From Mikania micrantha (Eukaryota > Streptophyta > Magnoliopsida > Asterales > Asteraceae): 64,000 nucleotides of DNA. Each line of letters opens with the position of its first letter. Position 1 is the first letter of the stretch. Under the pieces are notes generated by a model. The model made no database searches. It saw nothing but the letters and a program-made list of their open reading frames with translations, and was not told the origin of the DNA. This document shows, piece by piece, positions 48,096 to 58,344 of this stretch. The translations under genes were made by a program, and so were the position numbers. Where the stretch lies: contig CM018680.1 in the NCBI GenBank assembly GCA_009363875.1, positions 12,531,625-12,595,624 of the forward strand, read 5' to 3'.

Positions 48096-50425
48096 CTAAT
48101 GATCATGACGGCTAAGCCGGTGTCCTGTACCGCAAGGTGGTGGTCTTGTTTGCCTTCTGCGGCGTTGATTGTTTTCGTTTACATCTTCTTGGCTTGGCAT
48201 CATACCAAGACTCAGATTCAATGGTATTGGTGACACGTCCGAGTATCGTGGTTGTTCATACATAGACAGATCTTCAGCAAAATAATCAAACGAATACTGT
48301 TGTCCATACGTAGAAACCACATTGGGAGTAACGGTATAATCCATGTGGTGCTGAGGTGTCACACCAAACTCACTGTATGAACCAGCAGGTGAATTAGGGT
48401 TGTTCATTGTAGGTATATAAGGTGATTCAAGCCCCGCAAACATATTCTGGTCATTTGGTTCATCTTGAAAGTTTGATGTTCCTCCTACTTCAAAATTTTG
48501 AAAACGAGATGCGCCTGCTTCGAAATTTTGAAAGCCAGACGTTCCTGCTTCATCGGCCATGTCTTCGTTGTTTTGGCCGGCACCACGTGTATTGCGTCTC
48601 CTACCACGTCTACGAACGACTTGGGATACATTTTCACCGCCCATAAAGTTAACAGATTGGGTTGTCAAGTGTGTTGGCAACTCCAAACGATGACCCTCAT
48701 GTGCAAGTCCCATCACTTGTGAAACTGTATCCTGTATACATTGAAATTGATTTTGCGTTTCAGGATTGTCACCAATAAATTGTCTTGTACTTTGGTATAT
48801 TTGAACCATGCCATCCATCTATAATAAAAAAATATATAAATTAAATAGCTTTTAAAAAAATAAACAAAATATTCACCTCATTTTTTAAAAATATACCATC
48901 AGTTGATATGCACCACCATCATTTTGAAATCCCCGCGGGTTTACTTCTTCTGATCCAGGATTGGTTATATAGAGGACGGTACGAGACCTATACCACCTCA
49001 TGTAGTCATCACTAACAGTTGGTGTTGGAACATGTTGTCCGTCAATAGTGTTACTTAAACGCTGGTTCCAAGAAGACACGTATTGCTGATGATGCCTTAA
49101 CCAATCCTTATTTAATTTACCACCACGATTCAAATTATGAATCGTGTGGTGTTGGTCAATTGTTAGAGGAATTGGGTTTGGAATGTTTTGCAACAAACCA
49201 AACTGTCTCATAACTCTAGAAGAGTGATGAGGCTCAACAACTTCCCAAAGAATGAGAAAGCATTTGCAAGTCCAACTAGCTTCACCGTTACGGCAGATGA
49301 AAGGTAGTCTCTCCATTATGCTATCGTAGGGGGTCCATGCAAACTACGACAAAAAAAATCACAATTAAGACAAACAATGTGTTAATAAATTAAAAAGAAA
49401 ATTATTTAAATAACCTGCTCATCTCGTAACGATTGAAGTTGAGATCGGTAAGCTTTCAATACATGAGACGGACTGTCTCGATAGCTTAAATTTTTGAACC
49501 ACCTATAAAAAAAACTTAAATTAAACGAACAATTTCGTTTAAAAAATAATTAATAGTTGACTTGAAATACGTACCGATAACCTATTGGTTGATCATACGT
49601 ATACAACGAGTGTATACTCGGGGCAATATTTACAAACCTCTCCAATGCCCATAACTGTAATAAATATACAGGTCCGGTAATTTCAACAGCGTCGGGATGT
49701 GTTGCCTTACACAAATTTCTGTACAGGCATGCAAGTACAGCACTTCCCCAACTGTACCTAGAACTAACTGATAAATCTATGAGATTATTTAAATATAATA
49801 ATGGCACCTTACTGTTCGTACTGTCAGGAAACAAGGTACCACCACATAAATACAAAATGATAAGACGTGCACGCTGAGTGCACTGCAGAGCATTTGGATT
49901 TTCAGGAAAATCATTTTCTAGTTGGTTTAGAAGGCATACTAATTTAATCCTTCCACCAACTATATCAGTGTTTGAAGGTGTGAATCCCAACAAAAGCTCA
50001 CACCTTTCGATTAGCTCGTTTAGTTTGAACGAGAAATCTACCCTGGATACTGGTTCACCTTCTATTGGTAAACCCCAAAGTACGTTTACGTCTTGTAACG
50101 TAACCGTTGCTTCACCAACAGTAAGATGAAATGTATGTGTCTCTGGCCTCCATCTTTCAACCAGAGCAGTTATCAACGCATGATCGACCTTACGATAACC
50201 ACAGTCGATAATGCCACCAAACCCAGTATCATTTAATATATTTTTAACCATCGGATGAAGAGGATGGTTTTTAATATATTGCCATAATTTCTGATCACCA
50301 CGTCTAACGTTTAACGGGTCTCTGTCTGCATAATCATTTGAGTTAAACAAATGAGTAGCACGATGCCCGTCTTTTAAATACAAAAGATCATTCACAAGCG
50401 GACCAGGATTTACTCTTAGACTCAT
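48096..50425 (-). CDS. plant mobile domain (PMD/MAIN-like) protein, four exons, 702 residues
   Basis: Minus-strand exons: 50425-49575, 49502-49415, 49343-48897 and 48818-48096. All introns are GT-AG (first donor GTACGT), the phases fit, and the spliced frame is open for 702 residues. Exon 1 holds the PMD signature: RWRPETHTFHLTVGEATVTL, then QDVNVLWGLPIEGEPVS, and later LLQLWALERFVNIAP. Exon 3 begins FAWTPYDSIMERLP, usual for the family, and the last exon is Gln/Asn/Gly/Pro-rich with an RRRGRR basic patch. Host PMD proteins (MAIN, MAIL1) act in the nucleus in silencing and genome stability; many others are carried by transposons. A TATA-like TATTTATAA lies about 100 bp upstream. It converges with the transposase gene, 177 bp apart. 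Its role in the element is unknown. Confidence 0.85.
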
Positions 50426-50758
50426 GTTGATTGAGAAAATTTAAAATGTAAGATTGGTTGGAATAGATAAAGAAGAAAGGTTGTGTGAGTTGTGTAATTT
50501 TTTCATGATTTCCATTTCATTATAAATAGGCAAACTATGATGGGCCGTTCGTTCGAAATTAAAAAAAAAAAACTGTATTGCATGCAAAGTTGCATGCATT
50601 TATCATGCATGCATACGACTTAAATATATTAAATGATATAATACGAAAACAACATGCATCCATCACATCAATATACATAATACGAAAACAAAAAAAAAAA
50701 AAGCTGCATCTACTGTTCGCATGTGACTAATTCAGACAAAACAAAAGCTGGTCTTGGA

Positions 50759-50862
50759 TCCGCTGGTGGTGTATGCGGAACCCCTAGGGTCCGCTGGTGG
50801 TGTATGCGGAACCCCTAGGGTCCGCTGGTGGTAACTGCGGATTCCATAGGGTCCGTTTTAAC
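50759..50862 (-). repeat. 31-bp subterminal repeat array of MULE, right
   Basis: Three copies starting at 50759, 50790 and 50821, with TCCGCTGGTGG and GCGGAACCCCTAGGG. Their complement is the left-end unit, so the arrays extend the terminal inverted repeats. Confidence 0.85.
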
Positions 50863-50984
50863 CCCATTCAACCACGTTAAATATAGTTTTGTCGCATGCT
50901 GTCAAGGTAGGATCTGCTACTGCCAAAGTCGGATCCGTTTTTCTAACCAGCGGACTGATTTTTTTTTTCAAACTCCGCTGGTGG

Positions 50985-51076
50985 AACACGCGGACCACCC
51001 ATAAACCAAACTCCATCGTTGACCAACCCATTTTCCATTTCATAACTAAAAGGTACACTACTTTGACAAAAAATTC
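50985..51076 (-). repeat. right terminal inverted repeat of MULE
   Basis: Reverse complement of 42052-42145 with mismatches; the outer 17 bases match exactly. Confidence 0.88.
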
Positions 51077-51086
51077 TCATACAGAT
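51077..51086. repeat. target site duplication, right
   Basis: TCATACAGAT, identical to 42042-42051. Confidence 0.93.
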
Positions 51087-51657
51087 CAATACATATTGGA
51101 AAAAAGAAGAAATGCCAAAGCTAGTGAGTAAGCTGTCACTTTCCACCTAGACTTCATAGAACTTGAGTTACTTAATTTAGAGAACTCCGGTTCTAGGATG
51201 TTAAGGAAGGATGAATGTTAGAACTGTGATGGAATCATAGCTAAACTTAGGGGTGTTCAATGGTTCGGGTTACTGTTTAAACGTTTATTCTGTTCAGTTT
51301 AAACGATTTATCAATTTTTTTCACCCTAACCGTAAACCGAACCGAACCGTATTCAAGATTAGCAAAACCGAACCGAATTCAACCGAATTTAAATTGGTTC
51401 TAATTCGGTTAATAACCGAACAACCCAAATTATACTGTTTAAACCGTATTCAGTCAAAGAGAAAAATCCTAATTAGATAAACCACATGTGAGAATCGTTC
51501 TAACTTTTCAATGGAAAAACCTAATCTAAGAACGTACTAAGTTTAAGTAGCTTCTTGGAACAATGTAGATCGAGATTATAGCTTGGAGTGTAGATCGAAA
51601 ACTGGAACTGTGTTCAGGAGTTCAGATCGACCGGAAGAGATGAATGGATCGGAACTC
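51087..51657. other. MULE right flank and AACCGAA-type degenerate repeat
   Basis: No gene. From 51250 (AGGGGTGTTCAATGGTTCGG, like the start of many plant hAT-type non-autonomous elements) the sequence is rich in AACCGAA/TTCGGTT to 51430. Similar words recur at 52515-52700. I see no matching terminal repeat. Confidence 0.4.
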
Positions 51658-52260
51658 AGATCGTGTTCCCGACGTTTGAGCGAACAAGCAATGGTCACGA
51701 ACGTCGCAGAAGAGGTGAGCGGTGGCTGCCGGTGTAGGTTGCGGTGACTGTCGGTGGGGTTGAGCAGTGACCGGTGGGGGGGGGGGGTAATGGCAAGGGT
51801 CGGAGTTGTCGTATGTGAAATCAGGGATTGGGTTTAAGATATCGATGTTGCAGGTTTGGGAATGAAATGGTTTTCTTGAATTTATAATTTCTTCCACCCA
51901 AAAAAATAAAAAATAATATATTTCAATAGAGTAAATTACGCTTTTGGCCCATGTGGTTTATAGATCGTGTTCCCGAGGTTTGAGCGAACAAGCAATGGTC
52001 ACGAACGTCGCAAAGAGGTGAGCGGTGGCTGCCGGTGTAGGTTGCGGTGACTGTCGGTGGGGTTGAGCGGTGACCGGTGGGGGGAGTAATGGCAAGGGTC
52101 GGAGTTTTCTTATGTGAAATCAGGGATTGGGTTTAAGATATCGATGTTGCAGGTTTGGGAATGAAATGGTTTTCTTGAATTTATAATTTCTTCCACTCAG
52201 AAAAATAAAAAATAATATATTTCAATAGAGTAAATTACGCTTTTGGCCCATGTGGTTTAC
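51658..52260. repeat. tandem duplication, two units of about 300 bp
   Basis: Unit 1 begins at 51658 and unit 2 at 51962, both with AGATCGTGTTCCCGA and ending in TTTTGGCCCATGTGGTTTA. They differ by a few substitutions and a shorter G run. Each unit ends with the left terminal sequence of the MITE at 52228, so the duplication includes the MITE end. Confidence 0.9.
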
Positions 52261-52505
52261 ATGTTTTAAATATTTCGGACCAAAATAAGATCTTTTATCA
52301 ATTCAACCCATATGGTTTACATAACTATCGGTTTTGGCCACTTAAACTTAATTATTATAACGGTTTTGGCCCAAAATCTAAGTATGGTTGGGGGCCAAAA
52401 ACGTTAGTTAGTGTAAACCACAGGGACTAAATTGATATAAGATTCAATTTTGGGCCAAAATAGTTAAGATACTCAAACCACAGGGGCCAAAAATGTAATT
52501 TACTC
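52228..52505. mobile_element. MITE-like element with GAGTAAATTAC terminal inverted repeats
   Basis: The left end is GAGTAAATTACGCTTTTGGC and the right end is the near complement GGCCAAAAATGTAATTTACTC. It is 278 bp with no coding capacity. Flanking target duplication is unclear (ATA on both sides), so the superfamily is not assigned. From 52506 to 52714 only AACCGAA-type degenerate sequence is seen. Confidence 0.65.
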
Positions 52506-52714
52506 ATATAAATATTAATTCGGGTTAAACGGTTTAAACCGAATAAACCGAATTTAAAAAAAATACTAGAACCATAAACTGACCCAAAAACCGAATTTGT
52601 TATAGGGATACGGTTTGAAACTGAACCGAGAAACGAATTTGTAATACGGTTCGGTTTGTTTTTGTTATGGATACGGTTTGGATTACGGTTTTAAAAGGTT
52701 TTCGGTCATTTTGA

Positions 52715-54943
52715 TGTAAGCCACAAAACCCACCAACACATGACACGTGTTTTTAAACGACAAATCAAAATAGGTCCGAGATTTTTCAAACCATCAAATG
52801 TAACTAACACATAAACATCCCATTTACATACGACTTAACAAAATATTTGATGTTATTTAAACATTCAATAACAAAAATTACATTTGAGTTATTCACCAAA
52901 AACCTTTGTTTTAAACAAACAAAGTATAACCCCCAAACATGTTTGATCCGAATCCTTGCAAGGCAATCCGATCACGACCGCGTTCAACCCTTCCGTTCAC
53001 CTGAAAACACCATAATTAAGTCACCATTAGTTCATTAGAACTAAGTAAGATCACCATGCCCGCCCACCCGAGCTTACAGGACCAAAATAGTCAATTTTGG
53101 TCAAATTCAACACTTGGGGTATGAGTTTGGCGTATCTGGGGCGTATCACAGAGAGGTTCAACTTTTGAGCTGAAGGTGGGGTATTGGTTGGCGTATCCTT
53201 GGCATATGATACGCCAGGCACAACCTGCACGGCCAAATTTTTTGTTTTACGCCCTCTCGACTCATTCCATTCGATTTTGATCATTCCAATACCCCCATAA
53301 ACATTTTATAACACCATATAATCATATTGAACACCTTAATTCACCAATTTATGATCATCATGGTCATAATTTCAAATGATTTACTAGCGGGTCGTTTGCA
53401 CACAAAACTCCTTTTAAATCTTATTCCACAAGATTTCTCAAGTTAGGTAAACCACACCACTTCTGTTTTACTAACTTGATTACGCCCAACAAAGGACATT
53501 CACACACCATATGAATAATCCAATATCATGATCCCACCACTTGTGATACCAAACACCAATTTGATTTGATTTCAATTACAATTCACACACCTTGTGAATT
53601 AATTCAAATCATTCAACACATATACAATTTAACACCAAGTCAATCATGAACTAGCATAAAAACACCATGCCAACAAAAATCAAGCAACACATATCACCTG
53701 TTGCTTATTATTGTCTATCAAAAAGCACCAATATCATCTATTCACCATAAGGTCAATCTTCCACAACATATTCATTCATGCATAACACCATTACACATAA
53801 CAAATAGAAGATTGGGTGACTTACCTTGATCCAACGAGCTATCCTCTATAATAATTTCCTTCTCGGGTCGTTTGGTTCCATCCACACCTTCACTATCAAT
53901 TCATATTATCACAACTAATAGGTTTAACATAAAGTTTGACTACAACTAGTCAAGATACACCCATTCACCCCCCATGTCACCATTTTCAATCTAATTTGCT
54001 TCCAATTCACCCTTAACCATATCAATTCACCATTGTTGCTGTTATACACCCACATAATTCATATCGCCATTGGTTTTAAACCAATTTAAAGTTAAATACC
54101 CTACTTGGCATTTCATCAAACACCTTGTATGCACAAGTTCATGTGCTAATGATCATTCATCATTAACACACATATGTAACTCCATTATTTTGTTTATAAA
54201 TGACCAATTTCATCACTTTAACCACAAACTACAGCAATTTATTAACAATCATCCAATCCCAACCATTAGACACTCATTTTACACATCATGTTCATCTACT
54301 CCATGAACACCCCAATTCCCCCATTATCATAACAATCAAATCATGAAGGAAAACAATCAAAAGTTGTTCCTACATGATTATCAACATCATTAACCACATT
54401 TGTCACTCTGAAAACACCCAATTGAGAGTTTTACCTATCAAACCCACAACCCCAATGGAGACCCACGAAAATCCCAACAAAACCTCCAAAATTTCATACC
54501 TAGATGTAGCTTAATGCAAGGAGAACTCAAATCTTCAGTTGCATTCAAGATCAAGCTATGAATCATGCACCAATTTAAAGGATTTCGAGAATTTGAGCTT
54601 TCTCCTTGTCTCCCTCCCCTCTCTTTCACGTCTCCAGCCACACACACACTTAAAATGTGAAATGTTGACCAAGTCAACATTAAACCCCTCTTTTAAGTCA
54701 AGTTTCACCTATTGTCAATTATAGCCCCTCAATTACTAGTTAAATCAAACTAGTTATAACTAACTTAGTTAAGTTAGTAAACACCCACTATAATTTCAAG
54801 AAATCAAATATAAATTTGAAACACCCACCAAAAATATTTAAGATATTTAAATCATACAAAACACGCTTTTTTTTAATTAAATAAACACAATCATACACCA
54901 ATTAGGTTTTATTACCAGTATTTCACCAAAATAGGTCGTTACA
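52715..54943 (-). repeat. minus-strand Ty3/gypsy LTR
   Basis: On the minus strand it starts TGTAACGACCTATTTTG right after the polypurine tract AAGGAGGGGAGAA (54947-54960) and ends ...GTGGCTTACA at 52715; 2229 bp. The right border is firm, the left border inferred. GGCGTATC/GATACGCC words occur at 53110-53220. Open frames inside are fortuitous. Confidence 0.7.
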
Positions 54944-54984
54944 AATTCTCCCCTCCTTACAAAGGTTTCGTCCCCGAAATGTCA

Positions 54985-55228
54985 TTACCCCTCAAAAAAG
55001 AAAAGGATAAATTTCCGCATTTCATCCTCGGTCTCCCACGTAGCATCCGAACTCCGCTTGTCCTGCCATTGCACCATCACTTGGTTAATCATCTTATTTA
55101 GAAGTTGCTTTACTTTTCTATCTAAGATAGCCACCGGTTTCTCAATATAATTGAGTTTATCATCTATCCCCAAACCCTCCATTGGTACGTAAGCCGATTC
55201 ATTCGCCAAGCACTTTCGTAGATACAAC
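54985..55228 (-). pseudogene. Ty3/gypsy integrase chromodomain tail, truncated
   Basis: Minus strand: LYLRKCLANESAYVP, IEKPVAILDRKVKQL and VQWQDKRSSDATWETEDEM, homologous to the tail at 35786-36261. It keeps only about 80 codons. The upstream part is replaced at 55228 by fragments of element C LTR sequence. Followed by a polypurine tract and LTR as expected. Confidence 0.85.
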
Positions 55229-55326
55229 ACGTGGTGTTCGATTCTTGATCAAATGTCAATCCTACATAAAAACATACAAGCACTTTCGTAGATACGACAC
55301 GTGGTGTTCGATTCTTGATCAAATGT
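55207..55326. repeat. 70-bp duplicated junction patch (gypsy tail plus copia LTR piece)
   Basis: AAGCACTTTCGTAGATAC plus ACACGTGGTGTTCGATTC and TTGATCAAATGTCA appears twice, offset by 70 bp. The first part is gypsy integrase sequence. The second is a piece of the element C LTR (compare 56850-56885, other strand). The same LTR piece is also at about 39834-39886. Confidence 0.8.
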
Positions 55327-56491
55327 CATTCGTCCAAATCAGACTCATTCGACCAGTATGTTTTAACTGTGTTTATTGATCCGTTTTCTGTATTTTGTGA
55401 ATCTGATTGGTTCTAACAAGTTTTTATCTAATTTTCAGAATGGCTGGATACAAGTCAGTAACGAAGAACAACATCTGTGCACATTTGGATCTCACTACTC
55501 CAAACGCCAGACATTACACCGAGATTATCACATTTTTGCGCCGTTCCAGTATTTTCACTGCCATCTCTACCATGCATGTGCCATACCATTCTCATCAACA
55601 AGATTTATGGGCTTCTGCCGATATCGATTGTGAGGTTGAGCCTCCCGTTATCAGAGGAAAGGTGCTTGGACAAGATGTTGTTGTATCCACTGAGCACATT
55701 GGTTTCCAGGATACACCTGATCAGTCATATTTTTTAGATCGTTATTTGGTTCGTGGCTGCTTCATGAGGTGCAAGTACGAAGGCGATCTTGGAGCAGGAA
55801 TCCTGAACAAGGCTTATATGTCTCCACAGTTCAAGTACCTCGCTAATGTATTGATTCAATGCCTTGGATCTAGGAGAGGAGGTTTTGATGATATGAGGGA
55901 GACGATACAGTGTGCATTCGTTGCCTTGGTGCTAAACCGACCATTCAACTTCTCTGAGATGAACTTCACTCATATGAAGGAGAATGTGGCTTTTAAGGGA
56001 GATAAGAAGTTCTTGATGTATCCGAGGTTCTTGCAGCAATTGATCGATGCACAGATGTCTGATCTGCCAAAGATCAACGCTGATATCATTAGGCTAGAGC
56101 ACATGAATGACATCACTCTAAATAGGGTGATGCCATACAGAGGCAAAGAGAGGAAGCCTGCAGTTCGGTCTTTTTTTGGTCATCTTTCTAGGCCGGATTA
56201 CATAGCCCCTGTTGGTCGGAGATGGAGGCATGAGGATTCTGATTCAAATATGGAGGATATACTTATACCTGATGATGATGGTGGAGAAGATGTTGGTGCA
56301 GGTGGCAGTGGTGCTAGTACTGGTATGGTTGTTAGCAGAGTTGCTATTAGCACTGTTACTGAAGTTAGCTCGACTGGTGCTGGTGTTGTGAGTGTTGGTT
56401 TGGAGAGTGCAGGTGTTGTGAGTACAGGTGATGTGATTGTTGGAGGTGGAGCTGGTGTATCTGTTGCAGAAGAAGAGAATGTTGATATTGA
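55327..56491 (+). pseudogene. inverted partial copy of element C ORF3
   Basis: A 1166-bp plus-strand copy of minus-strand 19082-20247 without net indels. The ATG is at 55441 and the frame is open through the position where C has a TAG (19474). It keeps the N-terminal conserved region and part of the Val/Ser/Gly-rich region, then runs at 56491 into LTR/leader sequence and stops at 56534. It is therefore truncated at about one third of the full length. Strong identity implies a recent duplication or a sibling element. Confidence 0.85.
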
Positions 56492-58310
56492 CCAAATCTA
56501 TGTACCACATTTGGTACAGAACATCAAGACATGATTACCAACCAATTGGGATAAGTGTTTTGACAAAAACACCACAAAAACCAATTGATTTTGAATGAAA
56601 AAGTGACTTGGAGACCAAGGAATTTAGGGTTTTTGCAAGTTACGAAAATCCAATCTGATATCTGATGATTTTGAATGGAAAAAGAGTAGAATCAAGAGCC
56701 AAAGCTTTGATACCACTTTGTAGGACCACTCGGGAGCTCGGAAACAATCCGATTCCAATGGATATCTACTCGACAACCTCTGGAATAGTGCGGAATCCTA
56801 TTCCAGGGTTTTCCAACCGAAACCAACAGCAACCTTGGTGATTCGAAGGTGTAGGATTGACGTTTGATCAAGAATCGAACACCACAGGATGTGAATCGAA
56901 CTTGGACGAACAATGGCCGCTCAGATCTTCTAGGGTTTAACACTAGGTGCTCTAGGAAGAAGGAGGGCTCTCAAAAGTTAGGTTTGAATTAGATTGTGCT
57001 GATATATATAGTCTGTAGTCGAATGAAGCTTTTCGCCGAATGAGTGGTCGAATGAAGGCTATTCGCCGAATGAATGTGTCGAATGGAGCTATTCGGCGAA
57101 TGAAAGTGATTCGGCCAAACTTATTTGGCCGCGATGCTCATTCGGGCTATCTGAGATTTTCAACAACTAAAATCGCTATAACTTTGGATTTTGACCAAAT
57201 CTATGTACCAAATTTGGTACAGAACATCATGACATGATTACCAACCAATTGGGATAAATGTTTTGACAAAAAAACCACAAAAACCAATTGATTTTGAATG
57301 AAACAGTGACTTGGAGACCAAGGAATTTAGGGTTTTTGCAAGTTACGAAAATCCAATCTGATATCTGATGATTTTGAATGGAAATAGAGTAGAACCAAGA
57401 GCCAACGCTTTGATACCACTTTGTAGGACCACTCGGGAGCTCGGAAACAATCCGATTCTAATGGATATCTACTCGACAGCCTCTGGAATAGTGCGGAATC
57501 CTATTCCAGGGTTTTCCAACCGAAATCAACAGCAACCTTGGTGATTCGAAGGTGTAGGATTGACGTTTGATCAAGAATCGAACACCACAGGATGTGAATC
57601 GAACTTGGACGAACAATGGCCGCTCAGATCTTCTAGGGTTTAACACTAGGTGCTCTAGGAAGAAGGAGGGCTCTCAAAAGTTAGGTTTGAATTAGATTGT
57701 GCTGATATATATAGTCTGTAGTCGAATGAAGCTTTTCGCCGAATGAGTGGTCGAATGAAGGCTATTCGCCGAATGAATGTGTCGAATGGAGCTATTCGGC
57801 GAATGAAATTGATTCGGCCAAACTTATTCGGCCGCGATGCTCATTCGGGCTATCTGAGATTTTCAACAACTAAAATCGCTATAACTTTGGATTTTGACCA
57901 AATCTATGTACCAAATTTGGTACAGAACATCATGACATGATTACCAACCAATTGGGATAAATGTTTTGACAAAAAAACCACAAAAACCAATTGATTTTGA
58001 ATGAAACAGTGACTTGGAGACCAAGGAATTTAGGGTTTTTGCAAGTTACGAAAATCCAATCTGATATCTGATGATTTTGAATGGAAATAGAGTAGAATCA
58101 AGAGCCAAAGCTTTGATACCACTTTGTAGGACCACTCGGGAGCTCGGAAACAATCCGATTCCAATGGAAATCTACTCGACAGCCTCAGTAATAGTGCGGA
58201 ATCCTGTTCCAGGGTTTTTCAATCGAAACTAACAGCAACCGTGGTGATTCGAAGGTGTAGGATTGACATTTGATCAAGAATCGAACACCACGGGATGTGA
58301 ATCGATTCTT
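56488..58310 (-). repeat. 703-bp tandem repeat of copia LTR, PBS and leader, about 2.6 units
   Basis: TTGACCAAATCTATGTACC starts units at 56488, 57191 and 57894 (period 703). Each unit, read on the minus strand, has about 430 bp of element C LTR with motif array and TATA box, the LTR end CCTACA, AAG, a primer site, and about 215 bp of leader. The third unit ends near 58300 in ATCGATTCTTGATCG and a TACGATATATCGTA palindrome. Confidence 0.9.
56704..56715 (-). other. primer binding site of element C family
   Basis: The minus strand reads TGGTATCAAAGC, a one-base variant of the initiator Met-tRNA primer site, three bases after the LTR end at 56719. Repeated in the next two tandem units (near 57407-57418 and 58110-58121). 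Confidence 0.85.
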
Positions 58311-58344
58311 GATCGTATATCGTAGCACATTATACGATATATCG

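Larger units (their letters stand above)
42052..51076. mobile_element. complete Mutator-like element (MULE) with four genes
   Basis: Terminal inverted repeats begin GAATTTTTTGTCAAAGT at 42052 and, on the other strand, at 51076. A perfect 10-bp direct repeat TCATACAGAT (42042-42051, 51077-51086) flanks the 9025 bp, within the 9-11 bp usual for MULEs. Inside are a MURA-type transposase, a PMD gene, a Ulp1-like gene and a small acidic ORF, all open. Intact genes plus an unmutated target duplication indicate a recent insertion. It is potentially autonomous, because the transposase is uninterrupted. It sits in decayed gypsy sequence. Confidence 0.93.
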
